Source of the DNA: an uncultured Nioella sp.
GTDB lineage: Bacteria; Pseudomonadota; Alphaproteobacteria; Rhodobacterales; Rhodobacteraceae
Direction: 5' to 3'
Assembly (NCBI GenBank): GCA_947495575.1
Contig: CANLZL010000003.1
Span: 1-64,000 of the forward strand
DNA: 64,000 bases
The translations under genes and the position numbers were made by a program. Of this stretch, positions 25,912-34,988 are shown in pieces. The notes under the pieces are model-generated. The model did no database searches. It had not been told where the DNA came from and worked only from the letters and a program-made list of their open reading frames with translations. Positions within the stretch are counted from its first letter, which is position 1, and the number at the start of each line of letters is the position of its first letter.

Positions 25912-26976
25912 TCAGATCCCAGCATGAACGCTAGGGGCTTCCAACGCGGCGAATCCATAGTGGCGCAGCCAGCGCAGGTCACTGTCAAAGAAGGCGCGCA
26001 GATCTGGGATGCCGTATTTCAGCATCGCCAGACGGTCGATGCCGATGCCAAAGGCAAAACCCTGCCATTCGGCAGGATCAATCCCGCCGGACTTCAACAC
26101 ATGCGGGTGCACCATGCCTGAGCCCAGAACCTCGAGCCAATCATCGCCTTCGCCCACTTTTACTGTGCCATCTTCCCAGGAACACTGGATGTCGACTTCA
26201 GCCGACGGTTCCGTGAAGGGGAAATGCGACGCGCGGAAGCGGGTTTTCACGGTTCCGCCGAAGAAGGCCGAGAAGAACTCTTCCAAGGCCCATTTCAGAT
26301 TGGCCATGGAGATGTCCTTGTCGATGGCCAGCCCTTCAACCTGATGGAACATCGGCGTGTGGGTTTGATCATAATCGGCGCGGTATACACGGCCGGGAGC
26401 GATGATCCGGCATGGCGCGCCATGCGCTTCCAGATGTCGGATCTGCACAGGGCTGGTATGGGTGCGCAGTACATGCGGCGGGCGATTATCGCCCTCTTTA
26501 CGATGCGTATAGAACGTGTCCATTTCTGCCCGAGCCGGGTGGTGGCCAGGGATGTTCAGCGCATCGAAATTGTACCAATCGGTTTCGATCTGCGGCCCTT
26601 CGGCCACTGAGAAGCCCATATCAGCGAAGATCGCAGTCACTTCTTCTGTCACTTGGCTGACCGGATGAATCGTGCCCCGGCGGCGGGGACGGCCTGGCAG
26701 GGTCACATCCAGCCACTCGGTACGCAGCCGTTCTTCCAACGCGGCATCAGCTAGCGAGGCCTTGCGTGCGGAAATGGCAGAATTCACCTCATTTTTCAGC
26801 GCATTCAACGCCGGGCCTGCCACTTGGCGTTCCTCGGGCGTCATTTTTCCCAGTTCCCGCATCTTCAGGCTGATTTCGCCCTTTTTGCCCACGGCCTGTA
26901 CACGCAGATCCTCAAGCGAGGCTTCGTCAGACACATTGGCAATAGCAGTCAGGTACTTGTCGCGCAGATCATCCAT
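25912..26976 (-). CDS. pheS: Phenylalanine-tRNA ligase alpha subunit
   Basis: The 354-residue catalytic subunit of PheRS. It has the N-terminal coiled coil, motif 2 ([16 protein letters not shown] and [21 protein letters not shown]) and motif 3 ([18 protein letters not shown]). [16 protein letters not shown] is a typical family segment. It lies after the MFS gene on the same strand. The partner pheT follows about 2 kb downstream after three unrelated genes. Confidence 0.96.
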   Translation of the reverse strand: MDDLRDKYLTAIANVSDEASLEDLRVQAVGKKGEISLKMRELGKMTPEERQVAGPALNALKNEVNSAISARKASLADAALEERLRTEWLDVTLPGRPRRRGTIHPVSQVTEEVTAIFADMGFSVAEGPQIETDWYNFDALNIPGHHPARAEMDTFYTHRKEGDNRPPHVLRTHTSPVQIRHLEAHGAPCRIIAPGRVYRADYDQTHTPMFHQVEGLAIDKDISMANLKWALEEFFSAFFGGTVKTRFRASHFPFTEPSAEVDIQCSWEDGTVKVGEGDDWLEVLGSGMVHPHVLKSGGIDPAEWQGFAFGIGIDRLAMLKYGIPDLRAFFDSDLRWLRHYGFAALEAPSVHAGI

Positions 26977-27070
26977 GGGGCTCGGGCCTTCTTTTCACGT
27001 CGGCCAATCTGCTAGCCACCGATGGCCCGGAATGCAAGCCACATAGGGAAATGAGTGGGGCAAGATTGCT

Positions 27071-28390
27071 TTATTCCTGCCGTTCAGGTGGTGTGGTTTC
27101 AGCCGGGTCCTTTGGCTGATCCATAGTGGCCAGCTGCGCATCTGCCAAACCATCGGCCTCACTTTCACCATCCGACAAAACGGCCGTCTCTGGTGTTGCG
27201 GCGCGCGTCGGAACGGAAACGCGGAATTCGCCCTTGTCGCCCTTGGCGACCGCTGCGCGTTTGGAAATCCGCAAGACGGTAAAGCCAATCATTACGATGT
27301 GCCCAACAATCGTGACCATGAAGAGGCCGCTCGGCCCTGCCCCGCCCATGACGCTGCCAGCCACCAACGGCCCAATGATCGAACCCAACCCGTAGATCAT
27401 CAACAATCCGCCTGACACCTGAATAGACGTGCCCGGCGGGGCGTGGTCATTCGCATGGGCCACGATGATTGGGTACATGGCAAAAATCGCAGCCCCAAAA
27501 ATACTGACCAGAATAAGGTTCAATGTCTGCCCCTGTGGGGTCAAAATGATAAAGGCAGCGTCCGCCAATAACGCGACAACCGCAGTGGCCACCAGAACTT
27601 TGCGCCGGTCCATTCGGTCGCTGAAATACCCAATCGGGATTTGCGCAGCTGCGCCTGCAAGGATCGGTACGCTGGCAAACAGCGCGATCGAGGCCAGGGG
27701 CAGGCCAACCCGGTCGGCATAAACCGCTGCCAATGTGCCGAATGACGCGTTCGATATTCCGACCAGAAAAACCGCCACCACCGCAACCGGGGAATTGCGC
27801 CATAAGGCGCCAACATCCAGCTTCACCGTGGTCAGCGGCGCAGGCGTCTTTGAAGTTGAGACACCTGTTGGCACCAATGCCAAGCTGTAGAAAATCGCGC
27901 CCAGCGCAAAAAAGAAGAACCCTGATGCATCGCCAAGCGCGATAACCATCTGCCCGGCAGTGCTGGCAGTCAGGTTGACCATTGTGTAAATGCCAAAGAC
28001 CCGGCCCCGGTTAGACGGCTGGACATGGTCATTCAGCCAGCTTTCAACGATCATCGCAGCGCCGGCGAAGCTGAACCCGGCTACAGCGCGAATGACGATC
28101 CAGGCAGCCTCATCCACAATCATCGCCTGCAGTAGAATACCGACAGATGCAAAAGCGCAAAGCACCCCGAAGCTGCGGATATGCCCAACCGAGGCCACAA
28201 GGCGCGGCGTATAGATACATCCAAGGACATAACCGATCGCCCAGCCCGTCCCGAGAAGGCCAAGCGCTGAGGTTGAAAACCCTTCGGCTGAGCCGCGAAT
28301 GGGCAAGATCAGGCTGTTGATGCCGCCCGCGAAGAGCAACAAGAATGAGCCGAGTAAAAGCGCGCTAATAGGCAGAATCTGACGAAACAT
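27071..28390 (-). CDS. MFS transporter
   Basis: A 439-residue major facilitator protein with about twelve hydrophobic segments. The interior contains a loop with basic residues between helices 2 and 3 (LVASVGHIRSFG) and NDHVQPSNRGRVFGIYTMVNLTAS, in the style of the YfkF/UMF1-like MFS group. The last ~60 residues form a charged cytosolic tail (SVPTRAATPETAVLSDGESEADG). Substrate unknown. It precedes pheS by about 95 bp. Confidence 0.88.
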   Translation of the reverse strand: MFRQILPISALLLGSFLLLFAGGINSLILPIRGSAEGFSTSALGLLGTGWAIGYVLGCIYTPRLVASVGHIRSFGVLCAFASVGILLQAMIVDEAAWIVIRAVAGFSFAGAAMIVESWLNDHVQPSNRGRVFGIYTMVNLTASTAGQMVIALGDASGFFFFALGAIFYSLALVPTGVSTSKTPAPLTTVKLDVGALWRNSPVAVVAVFLVGISNASFGTLAAVYADRVGLPLASIALFASVPILAGAAAQIPIGYFSDRMDRRKVLVATAVVALLADAAFIILTPQGQTLNLILVSIFGAAIFAMYPIIVAHANDHAPPGTSIQVSGGLLMIYGLGSIIGPLVAGSVMGGAGPSGLFMVTIVGHIVMIGFTVLRISKRAAVAKGDKGEFRVSVPTRAATPETAVLSDGESEADGLADAQLATMDQPKDPAETTPPERQE

Positions 28391-28506
28391 GGGATAAGCC
28401 TAGGGGGGAAGCCCTGACAATGAAAGCAAATCTAGCGATGTCGGGGTAGCCCGCTATTTGGCCGCATTGTCGCTGCGAACCGTAAGCTTAGGGTTTGCGT
28501 ACCTAC

Positions 28507-29682
28507 ATGTCAGAGGCAAAAATGCATATCTTCCTGTCACAAGGGTTTCGACCCTTTTTTCTTTTTGCTGCTCTCTGGGCGGCTTTGGCGATGGCGCTTT
28601 GGATTGTGATGTGGACCGGCGCATTTGCCCCTGCACTGAGCCTGTCGCCGTTGGACTGGCACACGCATGAGTTGATCTTTGGATATGGCGGCGCGGTTCT
28701 CAGCGGGTTTTTGCTCACCGCAATCCCAAATTGGACAAAGCGCCCGCCGGTCTCTGGGGCTCTTTTGGCAGTGCTGTTTGTCCTTTGGGTTGCCGCGCGG
28801 GCGGCGTTTTTGATGCCGATCCTGCCATTCCCCATTGCGTCAGCGCTTCAACTCAGTTTTCCGGCCCTCTTTTGCCTGATCGCTGGTCGCGAGCTGATCC
28901 TTGGCAGCAATCGCCGCAACCTGCCAGTTTTGGCAATCTGCGTGGCGTTCCTTCTTGCAAATGGCTGGGTTCTGGCAGAAATCCATACCTCTGGCAGCGC
29001 ATCCGGTGGTGCAGCCGTGCGCGCGGGACTATCCCTGCTTTTGCTCCTGATCACGCTTATCGGCGGACGCATTATTCCTGCCTTCACTCGCAATTGGCTG
29101 AAAGCCAGGAACGCTGCGGCCGACATACCGGGCGTGACCGGGTTTGATGCTGCCGTGATGGTAGGAACCGCCGTGGGGTTAACGCTTTGGACAGCCATTC
29201 CTGAGAGCCCTGTCACAGGTGGCGCAGCGCTATTGTTGAGCGTCGCCCATCTTTTTCGGCTGGCGCGATGGCGCGGGATTCGAACAACCAGCGAGCCGCT
29301 GCTTTTCGCATTGCATCTGGCCTATGCCTTCCTTGCGCTTGGGTTTCTTCTGACCGGGCTTGCCGCGCTTTCCGCCAACATTGTTCCGGCAATGGCCGGT
29401 TTGCACGCTTGGAGCGTAGGTGCAGTGGGTCTGATGACCCTGACAGTGATGTCGCGGGCCAGCCTTGGCCATTCCGGCCGCCCCTTGACCGCTGGAGCAA
29501 TCGAGCGCGCCTACCTTGCTGCTCTTATCCTTGCGGCCTTAACGCGCATCATAGGCGCGTGGCCGGAAATACCTGTCGGATTTCTGCATGCTTCCGCTGG
29601 CCTCTGGTGCCTTGCCTACGGTCTTTTCGCGATCCGGTTTACGCCGGTGATGGTCACGCCAAAAGTTGCATCCAAAGCCTGA
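28507..29682 (+). CDS. NnrS family protein
   Basis: A 391-residue multi-pass membrane protein of the NnrS family, haem- and copper-containing proteins linked to nitric oxide metabolism and denitrification. The opening FLSQGFRPFFLFAALWAALAMALWI and SPLDWHTHELIFGYGGAVLSGFLLTAIPNW are the most conserved parts of the family. NnrS relates to NO stress, but no nir, nor or nos gene is in this window. Start is uncertain: 28507 (used) or 28522, which has AGAGG five bases upstream. Confidence 0.88.
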   Translation: MSEAKMHIFLSQGFRPFFLFAALWAALAMALWIVMWTGAFAPALSLSPLDWHTHELIFGYGGAVLSGFLLTAIPNWTKRPPVSGALLAVLFVLWVAARAAFLMPILPFPIASALQLSFPALFCLIAGRELILGSNRRNLPVLAICVAFLLANGWVLAEIHTSGSASGGAAVRAGLSLLLLLITLIGGRIIPAFTRNWLKARNAAADIPGVTGFDAAVMVGTAVGLTLWTAIPESPVTGGAALLLSVAHLFRLARWRGIRTTSEPLLFALHLAYAFLALGFLLTGLAALSANIVPAMAGLHAWSVGAVGLMTLTVMSRASLGHSGRPLTAGAIERAYLAALILAALTRIIGAWPEIPVGFLHASAGLWCLAYGLFAIRFTPVMVTPKVASKA

Positions 29683-29690
29683 GGGCAACG

Positions 29691-29724
29691 AAAAAGCCCG
29701 GACAGATCGCTCTGCCCGGGCTTT
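29691..29724 (-). terminator. Terminator of rplT (bidirectional hairpin)
   Basis: AAAGCCCGG and CCGGGCTTT form a strong stem, with a short internal CAGA/TCTG extension. On the minus strand it is followed by TTTTT. It lies between the convergent NnrS and rplT genes and may also stop the NnrS transcript. Confidence 0.85.
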
Positions 29725-29746
29725 AATCATGTCAGATGCGTGGCGG

Positions 29747-30109
29747 TTAAACCAAAGCACCTTTCGCCTGATCGACAATGGCACCGAACGCCTCGGGTTC
29801 GTGCACAGCCAGATCGGCCAGAACTTTACGGTCCACTTCGATACCGGCTTTGCCGAGACCGTTGATGAACTTGGAATAGGTCAGCGATTCGTCATGCGCG
29901 CGGACCGCAGCGTTGATACGCTGGATCCACAAGGCGCGGAACTGACGCTTGCGGGCCTTCCGGTCGCGGGTCGCATATTGGTTGGCCTTGTCGACGGCCT
30001 GCGTTGCGGTGCGGAAGTTACGGCTGCGGGCACCATAGTAACCCTTGGCTGCCTTAATAACTTTTTTATGGCGGGCGTGAGTGGTCGTGCCACCTTTAAC
30101 TCGGGACAT
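29747..30109 (-). CDS. rplT: 50S ribosomal protein L20
   Basis: A 120-residue basic protein: [29 protein letters not shown] is the canonical L20 start, with [19 protein letters not shown] in the middle. L20 binds 23S rRNA early in 50S assembly. It is cotranscribed with rpmI, 15 bp downstream of it, and ends in a strong terminator. Confidence 0.98.
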   Translation of the reverse strand: MSRVKGGTTTHARHKKVIKAAKGYYGARSRNFRTATQAVDKANQYATRDRKARKRQFRALWIQRINAAVRAHDESLTYSKFINGLGKAGIEVDRKVLADLAVHEPEAFGAIVDQAKGALV

Positions 30110-30123
30110 AGCTCAAGGCCTCC

Positions 30124-30324
30124 TTAGCGCGAATAGGGCATGAAACCCTTGACGATTTTCTCGTCAGGGGCGGACAGAACAGTGGTGCCGCGGGCATCAC
30201 GAATGAATTTGCGGGTCCGTTTGATCATGCCATGGCGCTTGCCGGCCTGGCCTGCTTTGACACGGCCGTTGGCCGTGACCTTGAAGCGCTTCTTGGCGCT
30301 CGACTTGGTCTTCATCTTGGGCAT
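30124..30324 (-). CDS. rpmI: 50S ribosomal protein L35
   Basis: A 66-residue protein starting [25 protein letters not shown], the standard L35 sequence. The track ORF begins earlier at 30375, but homology starts at ATG 30324. Promoter-like boxes lie about 85 bp upstream. No infC gene precedes rpmI, unlike in many gammaproteobacteria. Confidence 0.97.
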   Translation of the reverse strand: MPKMKTKSSAKKRFKVTANGRVKAGQAGKRHGMIKRTRKFIRDARGTTVLSAPDEKIVKGFMPYSR

Positions 30325-30406
30325 TTCCGTCTCCGTCTTTTTTGGGTCGGTTCGAGGGGCGACTCGGCATGCCACTTAGGCCGGCCGTCCCGGGTGATAA
30401 GCGCGC

Positions 30407-30435
30407 CTGATAGCGCCGTTCAAAGGCAAGAGCAA
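30407..30435 (-). promoter_or_regulatory. Putative promoter for rpmI-rplT
   Basis: On the minus strand TTGCTC and TATCAG are separated by 17 bp and stand about 85 bp before the rpmI start codon, leaving a short leader that ends in an A/C-rich Shine-Dalgarno region. Confidence 0.4.
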
Positions 30436-30439
30436 GGGC

Positions 30440-30670
30440 TCAGTTAACGATCCGCGCCAAAGTCGTGATAAAGGCGTAAGGAATCTCGGTCCAGCCTTGC
30501 GGATCAGGCAGTGAATTATAGGCGTAGGCAAAAACACCAACCCCCGCCGCAAGCGCGGCAAGGGCAACTGTTGGAAACACTTTGTCAGACCATCCTGATA
30601 TTGCCGCCGCGATGGCAAAGGCCACGACAAGCGTGGAAATGGATATCAGGATATCTGGCGGAAAGATCAT
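30440..30670 (-). CDS. Small two-TM membrane protein, coupled to pyk
   Basis: A 76-residue protein with two hydrophobic segments (LISISTLVVAFAIAAAISG and TVALAALAAGVGVFAYAY) and no recognisable family. Its start overlaps the pyk stop by 4 nt, so it is probably translationally coupled to pyruvate kinase. Possible roles are speculative. It separates pyk from rpmI. Confidence 0.7.
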   Translation of the reverse strand: MIFPPDILISISTLVVAFAIAAAISGWSDKVFPTVALAALAAGVGVFAYAYNSLPDPQGWTEIPYAFITTLARIVN

Positions 30671-32112
30671 TCAAGATCTGTAGACAGGATCAGATGCTCT
30701 GCGCAAGGCGCAACACGGATAATGTTTGTCGTGCCTTGAACATTGAACGGCACACCCGCAGTCAAAACGATCTGGTCGGTGGCAGAAGCATGACCCATTG
30801 CACGGGCCGCGCGTGCCGCGGCAATAACCGCCATTTTGAAGCGGCTGAATTCTTCCGTTACAACGCAATCCGTGCCCCAGGTCAGGCACAAGCGACGGGC
30901 CACATTGTCCAGCGGCGTCATAGCGATGATCGGCACACGCGGACGTTCGCGGGCAACCAGCGATGCAGTAGTACCGGATTGAGTGAAGCAGCAGATCGCC
31001 TTAATCTCGGTTGTTTCCGCAATCTCACGGGCTGACGCAACGATGCCATCGGCCACTGTAGACCGGTTAACACGGCGCGCAGATTCGATGATTTCACGAT
31101 AGTTGGGATCGGATTCGACTTCCAAGGCCACCGCATGCATGGTTTGCACCGCTTCGATCGGGAAATCACCGGCAGCGCTTTCAGCGCTCAGCATCACGGC
31201 ATCCGCGCCCTCATAAATAGCGGTTGCCACATCAGACACTTCGGCGCGTGTCGGGACCGGGCTTTCGATCATCGATTCCAGCATCTGCGTTGCCACAATC
31301 ACCGGCTTGGCAGCAGCACGACATTTTCGGACCAGTCGTTTCTGGATCGGCGGAACGGAAGAGACCGGTAATTCAACGCCAAGGTCGCCGCGAGCCACCA
31401 TGATCCCGTCAGAGACAGACAGGATCTCGTCAAACGCTTTGACGGCAGCAGGCTTTTCAATCTTGGACAAAACAGCCGCGCGGCCCTTGGCCAGTTCGCG
31501 GGCTTCCTGAACATCAGCGGCGCGCTGCACAAAGCTGAGCGCCAGCCAGTCAACACCTAGTTCACAAGCAAATTCAAGGTCGCTGCGATCCTTGGCAGAC
31601 AAAGCGGCCAGTGGCAAAACGACGTCAGGAACGTTCACGCCCTTTCGGTCGGAAATCGTTCCGCCGGCAATCACGGAACAATCCGCAAAATCGTCCCCGC
31701 ATTTGTCGACACCCAGCTTGATCTTGCCATCATTGACCAACAACGTAGCACCCGGCTCCAGCGCCGCAAAAATCTCAGGATGGGGCAGTTGGACACGCGT
31801 TGCGTCGCCGGGTGCGTCATCCAGATCAAACCGGAACTTTGCACCAGTTTCCAGATCATGCGAATCCGCGGCAAATACCCCACACCGAAGTTTAGGGCCC
31901 TGAAGGTCAGCCAGAATCGCGATCGGGCGGCCGGCCTCACGCTCAACCTGACGGATTATCGAATGCCGGGCGCGCTGTTCGTCCTGCGTGCCGTGGCTCA
32001 TGTTCAAGCGAAAGACGTTTGCACCTGCTTCGAACAGGGCACGGATCATTTCGTAATCACTGGACGCGGGACCCAATGTTGCCACGATCTTTACGTTGCG
32101 TTGGCTTCTCAT
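30667..32112 (-). CDS. pyk: Pyruvate kinase
   Basis: Converts phosphoenolpyruvate and ADP to pyruvate and ATP. At 481 residues it has the usual length. IVATLGPASSDYEMIRALFEAGANVFRLNMSHG is the N-terminal signature, AVLSKIEKPAAVKAFDEIL holds the catalytic lysine, and GIMVARGDLGVELP with the adjacent TQMLESMI motifs completes the barrel. A LacI-family-like operator lies 27 bp upstream of the start codon (32139-32152). Confidence 0.96.
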   Translation of the reverse strand: MRSQRNVKIVATLGPASSDYEMIRALFEAGANVFRLNMSHGTQDEQRARHSIIRQVEREAGRPIAILADLQGPKLRCGVFAADSHDLETGAKFRFDLDDAPGDATRVQLPHPEIFAALEPGATLLVNDGKIKLGVDKCGDDFADCSVIAGGTISDRKGVNVPDVVLPLAALSAKDRSDLEFACELGVDWLALSFVQRAADVQEARELAKGRAAVLSKIEKPAAVKAFDEILSVSDGIMVARGDLGVELPVSSVPPIQKRLVRKCRAAAKPVIVATQMLESMIESPVPTRAEVSDVATAIYEGADAVMLSAESAAGDFPIEAVQTMHAVALEVESDPNYREIIESARRVNRSTVADGIVASAREIAETTEIKAICCFTQSGTTASLVARERPRVPIIAMTPLDNVARRLCLTWGTDCVVTEEFSRFKMAVIAAARAARAMGHASATDQIVLTAGVPFNVQGTTNIIRVAPCAEHLILSTDLE

Positions 32113-32138
32113 ATCTGTCCCAGGCTCCTACTTTTTTA

Positions 32139-32152
32139 TGTTAGCGCTCACA
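32139..32152. promoter_or_regulatory. LacI/GalR-type operator upstream of pyk
   Basis: TGTTAGCGCTCACA is a 14-bp near-palindrome (one mismatch) centred on AGCGCT, the hallmark core of LacI-family operators. It lies 27 bp from the pyk start codon and 98 bp from the divergent amidohydrolase. Palindrome seen directly; the binding protein is not in this window. Confidence 0.6.
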
Positions 32153-32249
32153 ATTTGGCGCTCTTATGACTCAATTCTTTTCACACGACAACTGGCGCTT
32201 GCGCCGCACCTGCAGTAATAGCCTTTTTGCAATGAAGGATCACGTACAG

Positions 32250-32987
32250 ATGACAGCCCCGTTTCATATTGAGGGGCAAGAACGCAATTCACGGTGGTTG
32301 GTTACCTGCGATCATGCAAGCAACCGGGTGCCCGAATGTGTAGGTGGCGGCAGTTTGGGCCTGCCCCGCGAAGATATGGAACGTCACATTGCTTATGACG
32401 TTGGCGCCGCTGGCCTGTCGCACGTCATGGCTGAAGCGCTAAATGCGCCCCTGATCCTTTCTGACTTCTCTCGCCTAGTGATTGACCCCAATCGTGGGGA
32501 ACATGATCCGACGGTTTTGATGCGCCTTTATGACGGCTCCATCATTCCCGCCAACCGCGATGCCGATGCCGCCGAGGTTGAGCGACGTCTTGCTGCGTTC
32601 CATCGCCCCTATCACGATGCGCTTGGCGCGATGGCGGCCGCGCGGGCGGATTGCGCACTGCTGGCAGTCCATAGCTTCACGCCGCAATTCAAAGGCCGTG
32701 CGCTGCGGCCATGGCATGTTGGCATTCTATATGCCGAAGACGACCGGATCGCCGCACCCCTGATTGACCGGCTAAAGGCCGAGGATGATATTTGCGTTGG
32801 CGACAATGAGCCCTACTCAGGCCACTTGCCCGGTGACACGATGGATCGGCACGGTACCCTACCCGGTCGCCCCCATGTATTGATCGAACTGCGAAACGAC
32901 CTGATCGAAACAGCTGAGCAACAACGCGCTTGGGGTCTGCGACTGGCACCGATCTTGAATGCAGCGCTGGCCGACGCCTCGGTCTGA
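32250..32987 (+). CDS. N-formylglutamate amidohydrolase family protein
   Basis: A 245-residue protein of the N-formylglutamate amidohydrolase (HutG-like) family. WLVTCDHASNRVPE carries the Asp-His pair, SRLVIDPNRGEHDPTVLM the conserved segment and LLAVHSFTPQFKG another, with LIELRNDLIE near the end. In known members it releases formate from N-formylglutamate in histidine breakdown, though the single-copy form outside a hut cluster may act on other substrates. Start chosen at ATG 32250; the track begins at 32166. Confidence 0.87.
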   Translation: MTAPFHIEGQERNSRWLVTCDHASNRVPECVGGGSLGLPREDMERHIAYDVGAAGLSHVMAEALNAPLILSDFSRLVIDPNRGEHDPTVLMRLYDGSIIPANRDADAAEVERRLAAFHRPYHDALGAMAAARADCALLAVHSFTPQFKGRALRPWHVGILYAEDDRIAAPLIDRLKAEDDICVGDNEPYSGHLPGDTMDRHGTLPGRPHVLIELRNDLIETAEQQRAWGLRLAPILNAALADASV

Positions 32988-33090
32988 CCCTTAGACCGGG
33001 ACAGATCATCGCAAGGTCTTGGACCACGGCCTGACACACCCAATCTATCGAACAGGAAACGCGCCCATTGCTCATTGAGGAGGGCGCATA

Positions 33091-33330
33091 ATGACCATCG
33101 AAACTCTGACCAGCTTTTTCGGCTGGATGATTGTGATCAATTTCGGTCTACTAACCGTCTTTGCCGTGTTGATCATTGCCATGCGCAATTGGTCATCCAG
33201 AATCCACGCCCGCATGTTCGGGTTGGATGCAGGCGCCGTACGCCTGTCTTATTTCTATTTCATTGCAGGCTATGAAGTTCTGGCCTTTGTCTTTTGCCTT
33301 GTTCCGTGGCTTGCCCTGAAAATGCTCTAG
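33091..33330 (+). CDS. Small membrane protein (DUF6868-like)
   Basis: A 79-residue protein with two hydrophobic segments (GWMIVINFGLLTVFAVLIIAM and YFIAGYEVLAFVFCLVPWLAL) separated by a loop with HARMFGLDAGAVRLSY. It resembles the DUF6868 type of small inner-membrane proteins. GAGGAGGG precedes ATG 33091. Function unknown. Confidence 0.75.
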   Translation: MTIETLTSFFGWMIVINFGLLTVFAVLIIAMRNWSSRIHARMFGLDAGAVRLSYFYFIAGYEVLAFVFCLVPWLALKML

Positions 33331-33400
33331 GCCCCACTTGTCCCAAGTTGGGCAGATTGCTACCTGACAATCAGATAATTGCCTCTGCCGGAGCATTCCC

Positions 33401-33715
33401 ATGGATGACCAGACCCGTATCGAACTCGAAGCTGCCGCCTTTCGCCGCCTGCGTCAGCACCTGATGGAAGACCGCACCGACGTGCAAAACATCGACATGA
33501 TGAACCTTGCCGGGTTCTGTCGGAACTGCCTGAGCCGATGGTATCAGGAGGCCGCCAATGAACGCAGCATCGACATGGACAAAACCGAGGCACGCGAGAT
33601 CTATTACGGCATGACCATGGATGAGTGGAAAACCAATTTCCAAACCGACGCCAGCCCGGAAAAACAAGCTGATTTCAAAAAGGCCTTTGCCGAGAATGTC
33701 GTGCGGAAACCGTAA
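33401..33715 (+). CDS. DUF1244 family protein
   Basis: A 104-residue protein matching DUF1244: IELEAAAFRRLRQHLMEDRTDVQNIDMMNLAGFCRNCLSRWY and DKTEAREIYYGMTMDEWK. The family is widespread in proteobacteria and has no established function; the cysteine pair in FCRNCLS stands out. CGGAG precedes ATG 33401. It converges with the P-loop kinase gene, whose end is 5 bp away. Confidence 0.88.
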   Translation: MDDQTRIELEAAAFRRLRQHLMEDRTDVQNIDMMNLAGFCRNCLSRWYQEAANERSIDMDKTEAREIYYGMTMDEWKTNFQTDASPEKQADFKKAFAENVVRKP

Positions 33716-33720
33716 GGGGC

Positions 33721-34218
33721 TTAAGCCGCACCGCCGCCTGCATACACTATAATGTCGAACCCTTCGTCAGGTGACGGCGGCACGAAGTGGCGCGAAATCT
33801 GCGCGAACTGTTCCTCCGTGACCTGAAATGGATGCGTGCCTCTGGCATTTCTTTGTCGTAAGCGAGATAAGCATTCGCCGTCAGGTACATCCAAGTAGTG
33901 CAGGATATGGGCAACCTGCGCGGTCTCGATCAACTCATGCATCCACGCCCGTTGCTGGATCGTGTTGGCCGCGAAATCCAAAATGACGGTCATACCGGCC
34001 TGTAGAAGCGCCACGATATGTGGCGACATGGCCGCCCGCAGCTTGGTCGAACACCTGACATAATCGGCAATTGTCGACATCTCTTCGGAGAAACAGGTAT
34101 CCAGCCATGCGTCTTCGCTGATCAGAACGGTTCTCGGCGCGTCAGCCAGTTTTGCGGCCAGCGTGGATTTTCCCGACGCAACCTTACCGCAGAGGATATG
34201 TAGCTTAGGCTGAGACAA
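33721..34218 (-). CDS. P-loop ATPase / kinase of AAA type
   Basis: A 165-residue P-loop protein with Walker A ILCGKVASGKSTLAAKLAD at residues 8-26 and VILDFAANTIQQRAWMHEL as the second conserved segment. The sequence has the look of small ATP-binding kinases (zeta-toxin or adenylate-kinase-like). The substrate is unknown. It lies beside yaaA, with 2 bp between the stop of yaaA and its start. Confidence 0.8.
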   Translation of the reverse strand: MSQPKLHILCGKVASGKSTLAAKLADAPRTVLISEDAWLDTCFSEEMSTIADYVRCSTKLRAAMSPHIVALLQAGMTVILDFAANTIQQRAWMHELIETAQVAHILHYLDVPDGECLSRLRQRNARGTHPFQVTEEQFAQISRHFVPPSPDEGFDIIVYAGGGAA

Positions 34219-34220
34219 CT

Positions 34221-34988
34221 TCAGGCCACTGCCATCGCAGGCCGATAAAAAGCCGGACGCCCGTCTTCGCTCAACTCAGGGGCATAGGAATAACCGCCGA
34301 TATCAAAATCAAGGATCGCGGCCGGGTCCTTCAGCCGGTTCTGAATAATGAATCTGGCCATTGCACCGCGCGCCTTCTTGGCAAAGAAGCTGACAACTTT
34401 CGGCCCGCCCGGCTTTTCTTCCAGGAATTGAGGCGTGACCACGCGAGGGCGCAAAGCAACCGAGGCCACCGCCGAAAAGTACTCGACGGATGCACAGTTG
34501 ATCAGGGTGTCTGTTCCGGTCTTCTCTGCCTCAGCATTCAGGGCCTTGGCAATCCGGGTGCCCCACCAGTCGTACAGAGATTTTCCGCGCCGGGTTTTCA
34601 GACGCGTGCCCATTTCAAGACGATGCTCCTGAATAGCATCAAATGGGCGCAAGAGGCCGTATAGCCCGGACAGAATACGCAAATGATCCTGCGCATAGGC
34701 CAGCTCATCTGCATCCAACGACGCGGCCTCAAGCCCGGCATAAGTATCACCCGCAAACCCGAGAATTGCGGGGCGTTTTTCCTGCCCCTCGGCAAAGCGG
34801 GCAAAGCGATCTTTATTGAGTTTCGCCAAGGCATCACTCAAATGCATCAGGCGTTGCAATTCGGCTTTGGATTGGCGTTTTGCGACACGGGCCAGCGCCT
34901 CTGCCTCACCCTGAAACATAGGTTCGGACATCTCTAGCGTCCGTTCGGTCCAGTCCAGCCGCTTGGCCGGTGAAATCACGACAAGCAT
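34221..34988 (-). CDS. yaaA: Peroxide stress protein YaaA
   Basis: A 255-residue member of DUF328. LVVISPAKRLDW at the N-terminus, GDTYAGLEAASLDADELAYAQDHLRILSGLYGLLRPFDAI, and KVVSFFAKKARGAMARFII are the family signatures. YaaA limits iron-driven oxidative damage in E. coli. It starts 13 nt inside the end of recQ, so the two genes overlap and are probably cotranscribed. Confidence 0.93.
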   Translation of the reverse strand: MLVVISPAKRLDWTERTLEMSEPMFQGEAEALARVAKRQSKAELQRLMHLSDALAKLNKDRFARFAEGQEKRPAILGFAGDTYAGLEAASLDADELAYAQDHLRILSGLYGLLRPFDAIQEHRLEMGTRLKTRRGKSLYDWWGTRIAKALNAEAEKTGTDTLINCASVEYFSAVASVALRPRVVTPQFLEEKPGGPKVVSFFAKKARGAMARFIIQNRLKDPAAILDFDIGGYSYAPELSEDGRPAFYRPAMAVA

